Source: Epiperipatus broadwayi
Lineage: Eukaryota; Onychophora; Udeonychophora; Euonychophora; Peripatidae
Assembly (NCBI GenBank): GCA_028023455.1
Contig: JAQFVV010012574.1
Span: forward strand, 1,155,959-1,219,958
DNA length: 64,000 nucleotides
Direction: 5' to 3'
A program made the translations under genes and the position numbers. Numbering within the stretch: the stretch's first letter is position 1; each line of letters starts with the position of its first letter. Positions 35,401 through 46,555 of the stretch are shown piece by piece. The notes below the pieces were generated by a model. It did not search any database and was not told the DNA's origin. It worked only from the letters and a program-made list of their open reading frames with translations.

Positions 35401-35917
35401 TAAACACCCATATATTCATCCACCAGCATCGACCTAACTACAAAACAAATAGTCTGAAATAAAAGCCCTTTAAAATAAACATAAACAATTAAAATACAAA
35501 GTTATTGATGGAATTGCAGAGGGAAATTTACAATAAGCCCAATGGCATTCATCATAAGATGCTGCATTGACACCAATAACTTAAAAAATATATGAATAAA
35601 TACATTTTTAGATACACAACATGAGGTATCGTATTTACCGAATATTATGTATTTTAATCAATAAAAAAAAATTAAATGTTAATGAATCTATGCAGCCATC
35701 TACACCCAAGTTAAATTTAATACATTTAATTAATTTAGTCACTAAATATTAATAAATAAATAAAAATGGAAATGATTAAATTAGCAAACTCAAATATATA
35801 AAATTAAACATTATTAATTGATTTTGAAATTTTATAAGTCAGATTAAAATTCATTTTAAAAATTAGGTTTAGCTTGTCAAATCTTAACGAAAGTTCTTAA
35901 TTACTTTTTTTTTTTAA
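32491..35917. other. AT-rich stretch with tRNA-like patches
   Basis: Two decayed tRNA-like segments near 34.3 and 34.4 kb, listed together below. A possible acceptor at 33780 (GCATTTCAG) is followed by 38 open codons on the plus strand (SPNIYSNIVREQFYYSI...), too asparagine-rich and short to call. Nothing else is recognised. Confidence 0.3.
34255..34440 (-). mobile_element. Two decayed tRNA-like SINE pieces
   Basis: Minus strand: TGGTAAGGCAATGGATAAAA with GTCAATGTTCAAATCCAAAC (34435-34355), and further on TAGTGATAAAACTATGCACT with GGATCAAATACCAC (34315-34258). Each has A-box-like and B-box-like words at plausible spacing. Both are heavily mutated. Confidence 0.38.
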
Positions 35918-35925
35918 TTTTTCAG

Positions 35926-36124
35926 TTCATATCTTACAGTAGAAGAACTCCCAGTTCCTGCTGCCAATCCCCATGAAGACTTTATTAGCTATAATTTCAT
36001 GGAAGACTGGTCTGTTGTTTATACTATAGTTCTCAATCCGGAGGCTGCCTTAGCTGGTTCAATCCTGGTACTATTTATTTGCAGTACCCATATGATTTGG
36101 GGTCTACAACAGTACCATTCATAA
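35926..36124 (+). CDS. Candidate terminal coding exon of a membrane protein
   Basis: A textbook 3' splice site (a run of T then AATTTTTCAG, AG at 35924-35925) precedes 65 open codons and TAA at 36122. After one base completing a split codon the frame reads SYLTVEELPVPAANPHEDFI then SYNFMEDWSVVYTIVLNPEA then ALAGSILVLFICSTHMIWGL and QQYHS. The segment LAGSILVLFICSTHMIW is hydrophobic enough to span a membrane. G+C is far higher than in the flanks, and stops cluster outside this frame. There is no ATG near the start, consistent with an internal or last exon. I do not recognise the family. The words CCTTAGCTGGTTCAATCCTGG inside are slightly tRNA-like, so a repeat origin is an alternative. Confidence 0.42.
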
Positions 36125-36154
36125 TTCAACAGTCATTTCATTTGAAATAAGTGA

Positions 36155-36187
36155 GAGAGGGTGACAAGTGCATTTTATCACCCTCTC
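36155..36187 (+). other. Perfect 10-bp stem-loop
   Basis: GAGAGGGTGA and TCACCCTCTC pair without mismatch around a 13-nt loop, about 30 bp after the stop codon of the candidate exon. It would lie in the 3' untranslated region if that exon is real. Confidence 0.5.
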
Positions 36188-36189
36188 AA

Positions 36190-36790
36190 AAAAATCAAGC
36201 TGGAACTGTTTTAATTTGAATATTTTTTCATTTTATACCAATCATCTGGATTCACTGAACATAGTTTCCTGTTCCAAATTTTTTTTAAGGTCCAAGCAAT
36301 TGGTTGCTGCTTCTATTGGACATTTAATTTTTTTGTTCTCTTATTTATATCTTTCACCTGACTTTTTTATATAAGAGCCCCAAGGGATAGTTTGCTTTAA
36401 AACAACATTTAATTAAAAAAAACAATCATTTCCATTTACTGAGATTACATAGAAATCTTTTAACAAAAATATTTTATCTTTAGATCTTGTACTCTTTTTT
36501 TTATAAAAAAGTATGTTCAAATACTTTTTTTTTTATAAAGGAAAATAATACTTTTAAAGTTTTCATTCCATCTATGTGATATATTATATACATTAAACAA
36601 CTTTTAATTTTCAGTTTTTAAGTTATGTTTTTTCCTTTTTAATAAATTAATTTTTATTTATAAACTTTTTATTTTAATTTAAAATAATGTAATGGCATAT
36701 TATATACCGTTACAATATTTTTTTTTCTTATTTGTTATAAATTTTATGATTACTTGTAATGGAGAATCCATTTGCTCATTTTATAATATT
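36190..36790. other. AT-rich stretch, nothing recognised
   Basis: T-rich and A-rich runs. The short frame at 36168-36374 (+) is not recognised. Confidence 0.4.
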
Positions 36791-36795
36791 AATAA

Positions 36796-36917
<122 letters not shown>

Positions 36918-37005
36918 AAAGCAATAATTGTTGATATTGATAAAATAGAATTGATCATTACTAATAATAGTATTGAGAATATAATAATATCATATTATAA
37001 ATAAG

Positions 37006-37128
<123 letters not shown>

Positions 37129-37515
37129 GTATATTACTAGATATTATGTGTACTTGATCTAGAGTTCTGATAGTCTGTTTTCCAGATATTTACCTAAGAA
37201 GTAACAGGGCCCTAGATATCTTCATTTATTCAGTTGTAATTAACTCTTCAATATATTCTTGAATAACTTTCATTCAAAAAATTATTTCTTATTCTAGTAA
37301 GATCTCTATATATGCCTGCATTATCATTAATAATTATTTGCCAAAAAGCAAGGCACTCCCCTTATTTTACACCTTTTAAAATTCCCTATAGTTTAACTTG
37401 CACAAAAAAGCTGTTTTATGATATGGCCTCTGCAACATATTACCAACTTTTGAAAGTCATATATAGTTAAAAATTGTGCTTCTGGGTCATTCTTACTTGC
37501 ATAACACTCAAAGCT
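37129..37515. other. AT-rich stretch, nothing recognised
   Basis: Lies between the TAA array and the PLE terminal sequence. It may include the outer part of the PLE end, but the border cannot be placed. Confidence 0.35.
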
Positions 37516-37540
37516 TCTGTCAGTTTTCTACCAAAATCAT

Positions 37541-37580
37541 GACCATGGTTTCATCTACTACAAATAGACCTTCTCAAGTG
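37541..37580 (-). other. PLE terminal hammerhead-like variant motif
   Basis: Minus strand: CACTTGAGAAG, stem GTCTA/TAGAT around TTTGTAG, then GAAACCATGGTC. The 3' half (GAAA, minimal helix III ACC/GGU, cleavage-site UC) is hammerhead-like, while the CUGAUGA block is replaced by UUGAGAAG, a form also found in the arms at 21.1-21.5 kb and near 28.55 kb. Confidence 0.45.
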
Positions 37581-37691
37581 ACAATCAAACTAAAGGAACA
37601 AATATATATATATACAAACAAACAAACCTTCCCATAATTTATTTCAAACACTGTCTTCCCTTAATTAATATCAAAAGATGTCTTCATAAGA

Positions 37692-38489
<798 letters not shown>

Positions 38490-38639
38490 ATCAAAATAAT
38501 ATAAAAATAATAGTAATGGAAAACTATTTAGTAAAGTTTAAAATTTTAATAAAATAATATCTAAGTATTGCTTTTGATCAAATCAATAATTATCATACAT
38601 TAAAATTAAATATGGCATTTACATGATAATGAAATGAAT

Positions 38640-39010
38640 GATTTTTTCTTATTTATTGCATTGATATCATTTGCTATAAACCATACCTCTTTATATTTTC
38701 TTTTTTGATCATTACATTCAGTACAAACATCAATATTAATAGGATCAAAATTACATCCAGATTTAATTTCATGTTCCAAAAATATAGATTTAACATTAGA
38801 GTCTGTTTTAACATATTTATAAAATCATTATGTTGTGCTAATCTTGAAGCACAATTGGCACAAGATTCTCCATAGTAAATTGCATTACATTTTGGTTCAT
38901 TGCATTTAATTTTAGAAACTATTTGCAGAGATTGGTTTGGAGATAATTTATCTTTAGCATTGTTTAAAATTTGATTAAGATTATGAGGTGTTCTAAAACT
39001 GTTATTATAA
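38640..39010 (-). pseudogene. PLE linker and GIY-YIG domain remnant
   Basis: Minus-strand pieces read NNSFRTPHNLNQILNNAKDK, LSPNQSLQIVSKIKCNEPKC, NAIYYGESCANCASRLAQHN, then after a shift VKTDSNVKSIFLEHEIKSGC. IYYGES corresponds to the second half of the GIY-YIG signature and the R..QH and LEH words to its helices. The linker with NQIL..AKDKL is typical of PLEs. Stops and frame changes disable it. Confidence 0.68.
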
Positions 39011-39232
39011 TCATTTGAACAAATTGTTTTTATTTATGTATATAAAGAAGGCTGATCCATGCATTATTATTATTAAAGGTTTTAGTATTCAAAGATGAAT
39101 AAAAAAAATTTTAAGTTTTGTTTAATAAATAATAATTATAATTTGATTTAATTAAATCTTTCATATAAATTTCAATGTTGTTTCTTCTATCTGTTTCAAA
39201 CTTACATAATTTAAAGTTTCTATACAAAAAAA

Positions 39233-39842
39233 CTATTTAAATCCAGTTAATTTATGAGAAATTGGAGTAAAAGAATGAGGGTCAACTACACCATGAATAT
39301 TGATAGGCTTTATAACCATTTTATAACTTACTTGTGAATCTGTATGTTGAATATACATATCTAAAAATGTTATCTCACCAATTTTATCTTTATCTTTCAT
39401 AGTCCAAACCAAAGAAGATGAAAAAGATAATTCATCTTTTATATCAATAATTATTTTCACTTCACCATATATAAAAACACCATCTACATATCTTACATAT
39501 AAAAATGATATTGCTGTAGTGAATTTTTTTGAAATAACTTCTAATTTAAATTTATTTAAAACTATATTACAAATAACTCCACTTAAAGATAGTGCTATAG
39601 GCCATGCTATGTTCCATTGTATAAAATTCACTGTTAAAAAGAGTTGTAATATCATTATCCATCCATTTAAGAACATCAATAATAAAATTTATTTTGCATT
39701 TATTAAAATTTAAATTAATTAAAATAATATTTATAATATTAAAAGATAATTTTCATGAAACTGAACCATAAAATTCTGATACATCTAATGAAACAAGTTT
39801 ATTGTTAGGATTATACATTTGTGAATCGAATTTTTGTGACAT
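39233..39842 (-). pseudogene. PLE reverse transcriptase, palm and thumb
   Basis: Minus strand: KLVSLDVSEFYGSVS (motif A), INFIIDVLKWMDND, then in the 148-codon frame IALSLSGVICNIVLNKFKLE (motif B, normally GxPLSPVIANIV), FLYVRYVDGVFIYG (motif C, YVDD mutated to YVDG), ITFLDMYIQ (normally NFLDV), and IKPINIHGVVDPHSFTPISH followed by KLTGF (normally KPTHTGRYL..SHHP..HK). Loss of the second catalytic aspartate and shifts between motifs A and B show it is inactive. Confidence 0.82.
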
Positions 39843-39858
39843 TCAAATTAAAATCTTA

Positions 39859-40134
39859 AAACAGGCAAAACTCACTATATGTATTGCCACACACAGCAAG
39901 CTAGAGTAATCAATAGATGCCATAAGGCTTGTGCATAAAATCCCCATCTAGTGCCTATTCATCATTGGCGATATTGAATGAGTAGGCACCAGATGGGGAT
40001 TTTATGCACAAGCCTTCTGGCATCCATTGATTACTCTAGCTTACTGTGTGTGGCAATATATATATATATAGTGAGTTTTGCCCATTTTAATAACAGTTAT
40101 AAGCAAGCATAAGAAATGGTGATTTATTGGCTTA
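39859..40134 (+). mobile_element. Foldback element family A, copy 3, inserted in PLE RT
   Basis: Starts AAACAGGCAAAACTCAC and ends with the one-sided tail CAAGCATAAGAAATGGTGAT then TTATTGGCTTA, as in copy 2. Inverted arms flank a deleted centre (TTCATCATTGGCGATATTGA), so the hammerheads are lost. The flanks AAATTAAAATCTTA (39845-39858) and AAATTAAGACCTTA (40135-40148) are 14-bp duplications with two mismatches. The PLE RT frame resumes on the other side, which proves insertion into it. Confidence 0.85.
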
Positions 40135-40140
40135 AAATTA

Positions 40141-40378
40141 AGACCTTATAGCAAATTTTCCCAAACCAACTTGTTCAATTAAGCATTCAGCCATTAATTT
40201 AACTGTTTTATAAAAATATGTGCCTCCAAAATCAATTAAAAGTCTAAGAAATTGATTTTCTTTATGCATTTTTACATTTGCAAAAATTCTAGGTGGAATG
40301 GCTCCAATTGGATAAATCTTTTTATATTCAAATTTATCAATTGCTTCAAAATAATCAAAATACTCAGGAATAAACTCT
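40141..40378 (-). pseudogene. PLE reverse transcriptase, N-terminal fingers
   Basis: 79 codons are open on the minus strand: FIPEYFDYFEAIDKFEYKKI, YPIGAIPPRIFANVKMHKEN, QFLRLLIDFGGTYFYKTVKL, MAECLIEQVGLGKFAIRS. PPRIFANVKMHKENQFLRLL corresponds to the PRIYGLPKIHKPN-PLRPI block that opens PLE RTs. The frame ends where the foldback element was inserted. Confidence 0.75.
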
Positions 40379-40462
40379 ATGTATTTAATATCCCAAATAA
40401 ATCAATAATAGCTATATTAAGTTTATAATAGTGTATGTCATCCTGAGTAGCATTTAACAGTT

Positions 40463-40560
40463 CAAATTCCCACCTTTATTGATTGTAAAAGGTTGTCTTG
40501 ACAACAGATTGAGATGTTGATTGTTAATAATATTGATATAGTTTAAGTATTGACTACTTT
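40463..40560 (+). repeat. Family E copy 2
   Basis: CACCTTTATTGATTGTAAAA, GGTTGTCTTGACAACAGATT and GTTTAAGTATTGACTAC match the hairpin at 2.03-2.18 kb and copy 3 at 40.8 kb in part. Single-arm form. Confidence 0.6.
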
Positions 40561-40799
40561 CTTGTATTTATTTTGAATACCTATCCACCCTTGAACATTA
40601 TTAGATTTATTATTAAGTAATACATGGTTGGAGTGCAAATTGAAATTTATAATTGACTATTTGATAGTCTGTTTTCAGAAAAAGTTATATTTATTTGTTT
40701 AATGAGATTTTTTTTAAATTCTGTGTATTAATAATTTCATTCTCTGTAGTCAAGTTGCAATCTTTAGTCATTATATAAACATATTAGTCCATAGATAAA

Positions 40800-40897
40800 G
40801 GTGAATTTTCACCTTTATTGATTGAAAGAGGTTGCCTTGACAACAAAATGAGATTACTGATTGTTAATGATATAGATATTGTTTAAGTAGTGACTGT

Positions 40898-40939
<42 letters not shown>

Positions 40940-40945
40940 ACAGTC

Positions 40946-40990
<45 letters not shown>
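40800..40990 (+). repeat. Family E copy 3 with (AT)n hairpin
   Basis: CACCTTTATTGATTGAAAGA, GGTTGCCTTGACAACAAAAT, then ACTGTTTTCATATAT...ATATATGAAAACAGT, an inverted repeat with an (AT)n centre (40901-40934), followed by a second (AT)n run to 40990. Confidence 0.65.
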
Positions 40991-40995
<5 letters not shown>

Positions 40996-41560
40996 GAGTA
41001 GCTACACATGAAAGAAGTTAGTCCAGTATAAAAATTAACAACATATAATTGGATATCCATAAAAAAATTGTCTATTTTACAAGACATACTACATAATAAC
41101 TTTGCAAAAATAAGTTCGAATTATGAATTTAAATGATAAAATATTTTTAATTGGGCTTTAGATATATATAAAAAAAGATTTATTTCTAACATGTTAGGCC
41201 AATGGATGTCTCAAATTGAAAAAAAAGATAAAGCTGTCTTAAATATCCTATTGATGTAAAAAAAATTCCTTTCTCTCTACATATAAGTAAAGAAAAACAT
41301 TTTTCACTAATCAACTATCAATCAGTTAAGGTTTTTGTTTTTTCTACTTTATTTTACTTTCTAGCAAAAAAATTAATACATGATAACCAATAAATAGATG
41401 GCTGACAAACTGAATTATTCATGAGTAGACTATATAAATAAAATTGTAATCTTAATTCAATATCCTCAGCTACCTAAAAAAAAAAAAAAAAATTGGGGTG
41501 TTCCATCTGGATTTGAATTTTAGGTTTTAATCTTTGTACAATAAAACTCAAAATGCATAT
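40991..41560. other. AT-rich stretch, weak coding-like text
   Basis: Plus-strand fragments such as WALDIYKKRFISNMLGQWMS near 41.15-41.22 kb suggest element debris upstream of the ORF at 41.56 kb. No family was assigned. A poly-A run lies at 41477-41492. Confidence 0.3.
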
Positions 41561-41562
41561 AT

Positions 41563-41808
41563 ATGGTTTTTGATATCATTAGCTTTTTTGAGCTATCTGG
41601 ATTATATAAAAATATCGAAAAAGTCAAATTCTCCTCTTGTCTTAAACCAGATGTGATTGTATCTCCAGATAAAAGTAGCTTGATATTTATTGAAATATCT
41701 TGGAGCAACAACTTAAAAATAAAAAATCTGAGCTTATTTGGAAAATTTAAACCATATCCGAAATCGATCTTTCCCTATACAGTATTCGATAAAACTATTA
41801 ATAATTGA
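41563..41808 (+). pseudogene. Unidentified 81-codon ORF, possibly retroelement C-terminus
   Basis: Reads FFELSGLYKNIEKVKFSS, then CLKPDVIVSPDKSSLIFIEI, SWSNNLKIKNLSLFGKFKPY, PKSIFPYTVFDKTINN. The pattern KPDVIV...D..LIFIEIS resembles the PD-x(n)-(D/E) block of restriction-like endonuclease domains at the end of some retroelement proteins, but the following lysine is absent and the match is only by eye. Composition is less AT-driven than its surroundings. A stop precedes the ATG, so it could be a small exon or the end of a decayed element. Confidence 0.3.
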
Positions 41809-42077
41809 GACGCATCATTTATATTTTAGCAAAATATATACAAATAATTACATTTAATTATATTCAAAAAGGAATTAGTATACTATTATTAAAATGTTAC
41901 CTTTTCGCTTTTTTAAACATTAATAATTACAGTGAGTACAATATTTAATACGAACACTTTCTATGCTTTAGATATATGATGATAAAACTTTTATAAAAGC
42001 AATGCATAAGAAAAAAAATCTTGATTTAATCCTTTTGTTACTAAAAGAAATTTAAAAAATAAATATCTTAGATATTA

Positions 42078-42199
42078 ATGGCATTTTTGTCATTAAACGT
42101 AATTATTCTTTTCATTGGTGGAATTACAATTGTCTTCACAATTAAATTCGGAATTCTTAGAAAGCAATTAGGTAGATTGATTTACAAATAATTAAATAA
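42078..42199 (+). other. Short ORF with membrane-anchor-like N-terminus
   Basis: ATG at 42078 opens MAFLSLNVIILFIGGITIVF then TIKFGILRKQL. An in-frame TAG lies 9 bp upstream, and a possible donor G|GTAGAT lies after the leucine codon. A hydrophobic run followed by basic residues looks like a signal anchor. Chance hydrophobic frames are common in T-rich DNA, so this is only a candidate. Confidence 0.18.
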
Positions 42200-42263
42200 C
42201 CTTCATATAGAATTAACAGTATTAGACAAATCATTTTTTAAATAGAACTCAATAAAAAGAACG

Positions 42264-42312
42264 GATAATTTTCATTAATGTGTGTGTGTGTGTGTGTAGG
42301 CGCGCGCGCATG
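42264..42312. repeat. (TG)n-(CG)n microsatellite
   Basis: TGTGTGTGTGTGTGTAGGCGCGCGCGCATGG at about 42281-42312, immediately before the LINE fragment. Confidence 0.8.
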
Positions 42313-42375
42313 GATTTTCATTAACGAAGAAAATACGTAAAGATTGTAGCTCGGGAATAAAAAAAATATTAACGA

Positions 42376-42910
42376 CTGTAAATAAATATCTTGGTCAGAT
42401 TATCAATTAATACAGATGAAAACACTCCAGATGAAATTTATCGCAGAATCAAACTTGAATGCAGAGTTTTTGGAAGAAATAATTTGACAAAATATATATA
42501 TTTAAAAAGAAAGATATTTCATAGATGTGTTTTATCAGTTCTCTTATGTATGAATCTGAAACTTTCGTACTTGATACTTAACATAAGAACAATACAGAAA
42601 CTTCAGACCACTCAATAAAATATGAAAAAATATTTGTTAGAAGTATCAAGAAGTGAGCAAAAGCGAAATACTTGAATGAAAAAATGCACACATATCATTA
42701 AATAAATTCAGAGAATGAAATGGATTTGGATTGGATATAATTGTAAAAATATGATAATAGATAGAAAGTTAATGACTTAAATTAATTATATCTCTTATGT
42801 GAGATGGATGAATGAAATAAGAAAGTTTGCTGGTGTGATGTGGAGAAGAGAGGTTATAGATTAAAGAAACTGGATAGAATAGATATTCAATCTTCTCTAG
42901 ATCAAGATTG
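42376..42910 (+). pseudogene. LINE C-terminal fragment, same group as 20.1 kb
   Basis: YLGQIIN, DENTPDEIYRRIKLECRVF, GRNNLTKYIYLKRKIFHRCV, LSVL, then QTTQ, and near 42.80 kb VRWMNEIRKFAGVMWRRE. The text follows the LINE C-terminus seen at 20.5-21.0 kb, with frame shifts near 42.4 and 42.6 kb. The (GAT)n tail is not retained. Confidence 0.75.
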
Positions 42911-43289
42911 AAACTGATCCATGAATGGAGTGAAACACAGAAAAAAGAAAGATTGGTTTAGTTTTTAGAAGCAGAAGAATTGTAAAAGATGATTTTTAAG
43001 AAAAAATATAGAAGAATAAAGAGTTATAGAGAAATTAATCAATGCTAATTATGAAAAAACTGAATATATAAAAAAAGTACATCACTCTTTCTCAGGCTAT
43101 GAAATTAAAAGCATTCTAAATGTTGAACAAAGAGTCAAGAATAAAATTTCAGAGTGAAATTAATATATAAGTTAGACAAAATAAGGCATTTAATAGTTAT
43201 CAAACTAATAATCAATTATATAAGACTGGATCCAGAATCTCTCTTTTAATCACCTTGTTTTTAATAATTAAATAAGATGTAGTAATTAA

Positions 43290-43860
43290 ATATTAAATTA
43301 TTAATAATAAAATAATAAACAACCACCCCCAAAAAAGTCCCCAACAGAAAAAGAAGAGAAAAACTCCTCTAAAGATGAGCTTAATGTTATCCACATATAG
43401 AACATGCTGGTCCATTTTTCCATTTACTTGATATTTTATGATGCTGTCTTTTAGTTTTATCAGCAGAAAACTTTTATTTCTGAAATATTTGAATATGTCT
43501 AATTGTAGCCTTCCACTGTATTTTATTCTTGGCCATATTTTTCTAATGAAAAAAATTACATTGCACCTCTTTAGAATGTTTTTAAGATAATCCTTATATT
43601 GTAGATGGGATCTATCTCTCCTACAAAACTTATGTTTAAGATCACTATTAAACACCCTTTTAAAAAGTCTTTACTAAATGAAGAAACCACAGTTATATTT
43701 TCTTATTATCTTAATCCTTCCAGACTAGAATTCATCAACGTAATATTTGAGAGAGATCACCTTGCTAAAAACAGCTTATATTCAGTTATCAGCATTAGAG
43801 TTAACTATTACTCTATGCTTGAGATGAGTTGTCTCCAAAATTAATTCTGAAGCCATTTAT
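43290..43860 (-). pseudogene. C-terminal fragment of a second LINE type
   Basis: The 120-codon frame begins VFNSDLKHKFCRRDRSHLQY then KDYLKNILKRCNV, a good match to the (F)Y-EL-GKR-GG-LRYKD-LK motif that ends many LINE proteins downstream of an LRW-GHV block. The upstream minus-strand text to 43.86 kb is consistent but shifted. From about 43.5 kb onward the frame no longer resembles the family and ends in hydrophobic residues. This differs from the RWMDEIRKFAG-type LINE. Confidence 0.6.
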
Positions 43861-45860
43861 AAAATATTAAGTTATAATTTTCTTTTGTACTAAATAGTGA
43901 GTTTCTTATTAATAATTTCTAGATAGCTTAAATTACAATCCCTTAGCTATGATTGATTAGAATAAGAATTGCATTTGGAATGAACCTTGTGAGATTTTAA
44001 AATCAGATTTATTAACAACTAATACTGTTAAGATTTGATATTTATGTCACACATGATATAATTATTCCAATAATATATAACTAAACTTTTAAAAAAATCA
44101 AATAACAATAATGACAAAGAAGAAAAAATATTATACAATAAAAAAAATATCAAATTTAAAATTCACATAAAATGTTTACATTTATTTTATATTTTTAGAA
44201 AGGTTTTTAATTAATATTAAGTAAATACTTTATCAGTATTTATCAAAGTCAATTCCTTTCTTTGTATTTTTATTTTTTACTTTTCTTTGTCTGGACTTCA
44301 TAGAGTATTTTCTTAGTTCATATTTGATCTTCTCTTAGATGAATTCTTTTTTTTTTTTTTTTTTGGAGTCAAGAACAAGTTTCTTGCAAGTCATCTGAAA
44401 ATAATTATCAGATGTTCATAACTTTTATTTCTTTCATAAGTGATTATTATGCAATAGACAAAAAATAGGTATATTTAACTGTTCAATTCAACTTCTTTAA
44501 GACATTCAACACTTCTGCCACCAGGGGGACGTTAGCCAGTCGTGAAGAATATCTTTAATCAATGTTTTAATGCTTCCATATTTTTTAGTAAAGGAGAATC
44601 AGCTTTTTAATGTTTAGTATAAGCTACTTTATAGATTATCAGTTTTTCTGTCTTTACATTCTGATGATTTCAGATTGTTTTGTTGTCCTGTTAACAATCA
44701 GTTTTTTACACACCAGAGAAATAAAAGAGAGAGAAAATCTGCTTGACTCCAACTTACATATACTATCTAACCTGTCACTACTTTTTTTTAATAAACAGAA
44801 TTTGTTTCATGTTTTTATCTTTTATATTAGAAGTTAAATTTTAATTTTAATCTGCAATTATAATTATCCTCAAGCTACTCTACCTTTGTTTTATGTTTCT
44901 CAGTCCTGTAATATTGCTAAGCTACACGTTCCTTCTTTTTTGTTTTATAAAATAATTTAAAAATTAAATATAATGTGTTTTATATTTTTAAGTTTTCTAT
45001 GTTTTAAAACTACACAAAATATAATATATACTTGTATCTAATGCTAAAATGTATACTTTACACTTAAAATTTTTTTGAGTTCTTTAATTGCACTTTTGAC
45101 CTAGTTTGAGTGATATTTCTTTGTCAATATATATTTTTCACTACTTACAAATTTATCTATTGTATTATTTTCCTTTTTTAAAATTTCATTACAACTTTAG
45201 TTAATTGTGGGAACAAAATATCAAACATTAACATCAGTAATCAAAAAAAAAAACTATTTTTTGTTTATTATAAAATTTCATTCCAGTACAATATATAAAT
45301 GCTAATAGTCATTGTATAGATGATGGCATAATAACCCACTCTCAATGAGATACGAAGTAGAGAAAACACACTATTCATTATACTTTTGTCACTTAAAGCA
45401 ATTTTGTTTCCAACTGCCACTTTCATCATGCTTATCCAATTTCTTTTAGAGTTACAAGCTGTATTTTTTTCTTTTTTATATATCCATAGTTGAGCATATT
45501 TTATAATTGAAGAGGGAGATGTAAATGATATGCAACAATTCCAATAACCATCAGTAAATCAATGTGAACCATACTAACATGAAAATCCATTCCAGGACCA
45601 TGAACATGCAATTTATTGTCAAACATGCTCTCATATATGGATGCTAACAAGGGACTTTTTGGTTTGGATAGCATAAATTTATCAGAAATTTCAGCTGACA
45701 ACAAAAAAAAATTTTAAACTAGTAAATTTTCTCTTCTAGCGATTGCACCTGACAAAAGGGTATGCCACATCCTTCATTTTAGAATTCTTATTTATTTACT
45801 GATCTTGATAATGAGAGAAACATGATCAGTGATTTAGTACAACCCACCAATCCCTTAATA
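43861..45860. other. AT-rich stretch; one CTCF-like word
   Basis: No coding or repeat feature is recognised. A GC-rich word at 44.518-44.530 kb is listed separately. T-run at 44347-44365. Confidence 0.35.
44518..44530 (+). promoter_or_regulatory. CTCF-like motif
   Basis: CCACCAGGGGGAC agrees with the CCACYAGGGGGC core recognised by CTCF in vertebrates and insects. It is isolated in strongly AT-rich DNA, so it stands out. Binding is unproven. Confidence 0.3.
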
Positions 45861-45861
45861 A

Positions 45862-46135
45862 TTGGATAGGTCAGATATTCACAAATCTAAAGTACAAAAT
45901 TTTATCCTTATGCTACTAGTGTTACTGGTTATACCAGCAACACCTGAAGAAAAGAAGAGAATAATACCACTTGAAATAATGTGTTGCATACTAATCTATA
46001 TTCTATTATGAAAAGTTGAATTTATTTGGAAAGTTTAAATTTTTCTAAATGCATTCAATATTTAACATTAGGTGATGTAAATAGTCTAAGGAATAATAAA
46101 TATTAAAAGGACACCATCCCAATCTTCAGATAAAA
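45862..46135 (+). mobile_element. Foldback family C, copy 2 (diverged)
   Basis: Shares GTTACTGGTTATACCAGCAA, CTGAAGA, CTTGAAATAATGTG, TTTGGAAAGTTTAAATTTTT, the right arm TAGGTGATGTAAATAGTC, and the tail ACACCATCCCAATCTTCAG with copy 1 at 29.57 kb. Flanking duplications are no longer recognisable. Confidence 0.65.
45937..45987 (+). ncRNA. Hammerhead ribozyme-like core, family C copy 2
   Basis: GCAACAC (45937-45943), CTGAAGA (45944-45950), a variable stem II region, GAAA (45973-45976), TAAT, then GTGTTGC (45981-45987), which pairs perfectly with GCAACAC as helix I. Stem II is poorly paired here and the U before the cleavage site has mutated, so activity is unlikely. Confidence 0.6.
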
Positions 46136-46520
46136 CTTATTAATCTTGTATCAAGTTTTTTACAGAGTTCATTAATTCCAAGTCAATCAAAGAATTTTCT
46201 AGATTAGGCATAAGTTATATAGCACAGTTAGTAAAAGAAGTTGCAAAAAATATGAGGGAATATTAATTTTATAAAATACAAAAAGGCATTTGACTTAATA
46301 TTCTCTCCTGTTTTTGAACTTTAAGATAATATCTTGCCAATGGTATTTCAAAAAAGATAAAAAAAATTAAACATGCATAGCTGATAGATAAAAAGTCATC
46401 TATTATAAAAAATTTAATCTCTCAATAAAAATAACACTATCACTAAAAAGAAACGTTTTTATAATATTGAATCAGCATTTACTTATGAATCTGAGATTTA
46501 AACATTTGACAGAAAAGTAA
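46136..46520 (+). pseudogene. LINE reverse transcriptase fragment
   Basis: NFIKYKKAFDLIFSPVFEL at 46268-46324 corresponds to RT motif A (FVDYEKAFDSI). AFTYESEI near 46.47-46.50 kb corresponds to LTYGSETW. The RT motifs B and C between them are deleted. Same LINE group as 20.1 kb. Confidence 0.6.
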
Positions 46521-46555
46521 TATAAACTATAAGTCATATGTAATATATAGGGTAT

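Noticed and set aside
43605-43844. 79-codon plus-strand ORF
   Set aside because: It is the shadow of a minus-strand LINE C-terminal fragment that has recognisable motifs.
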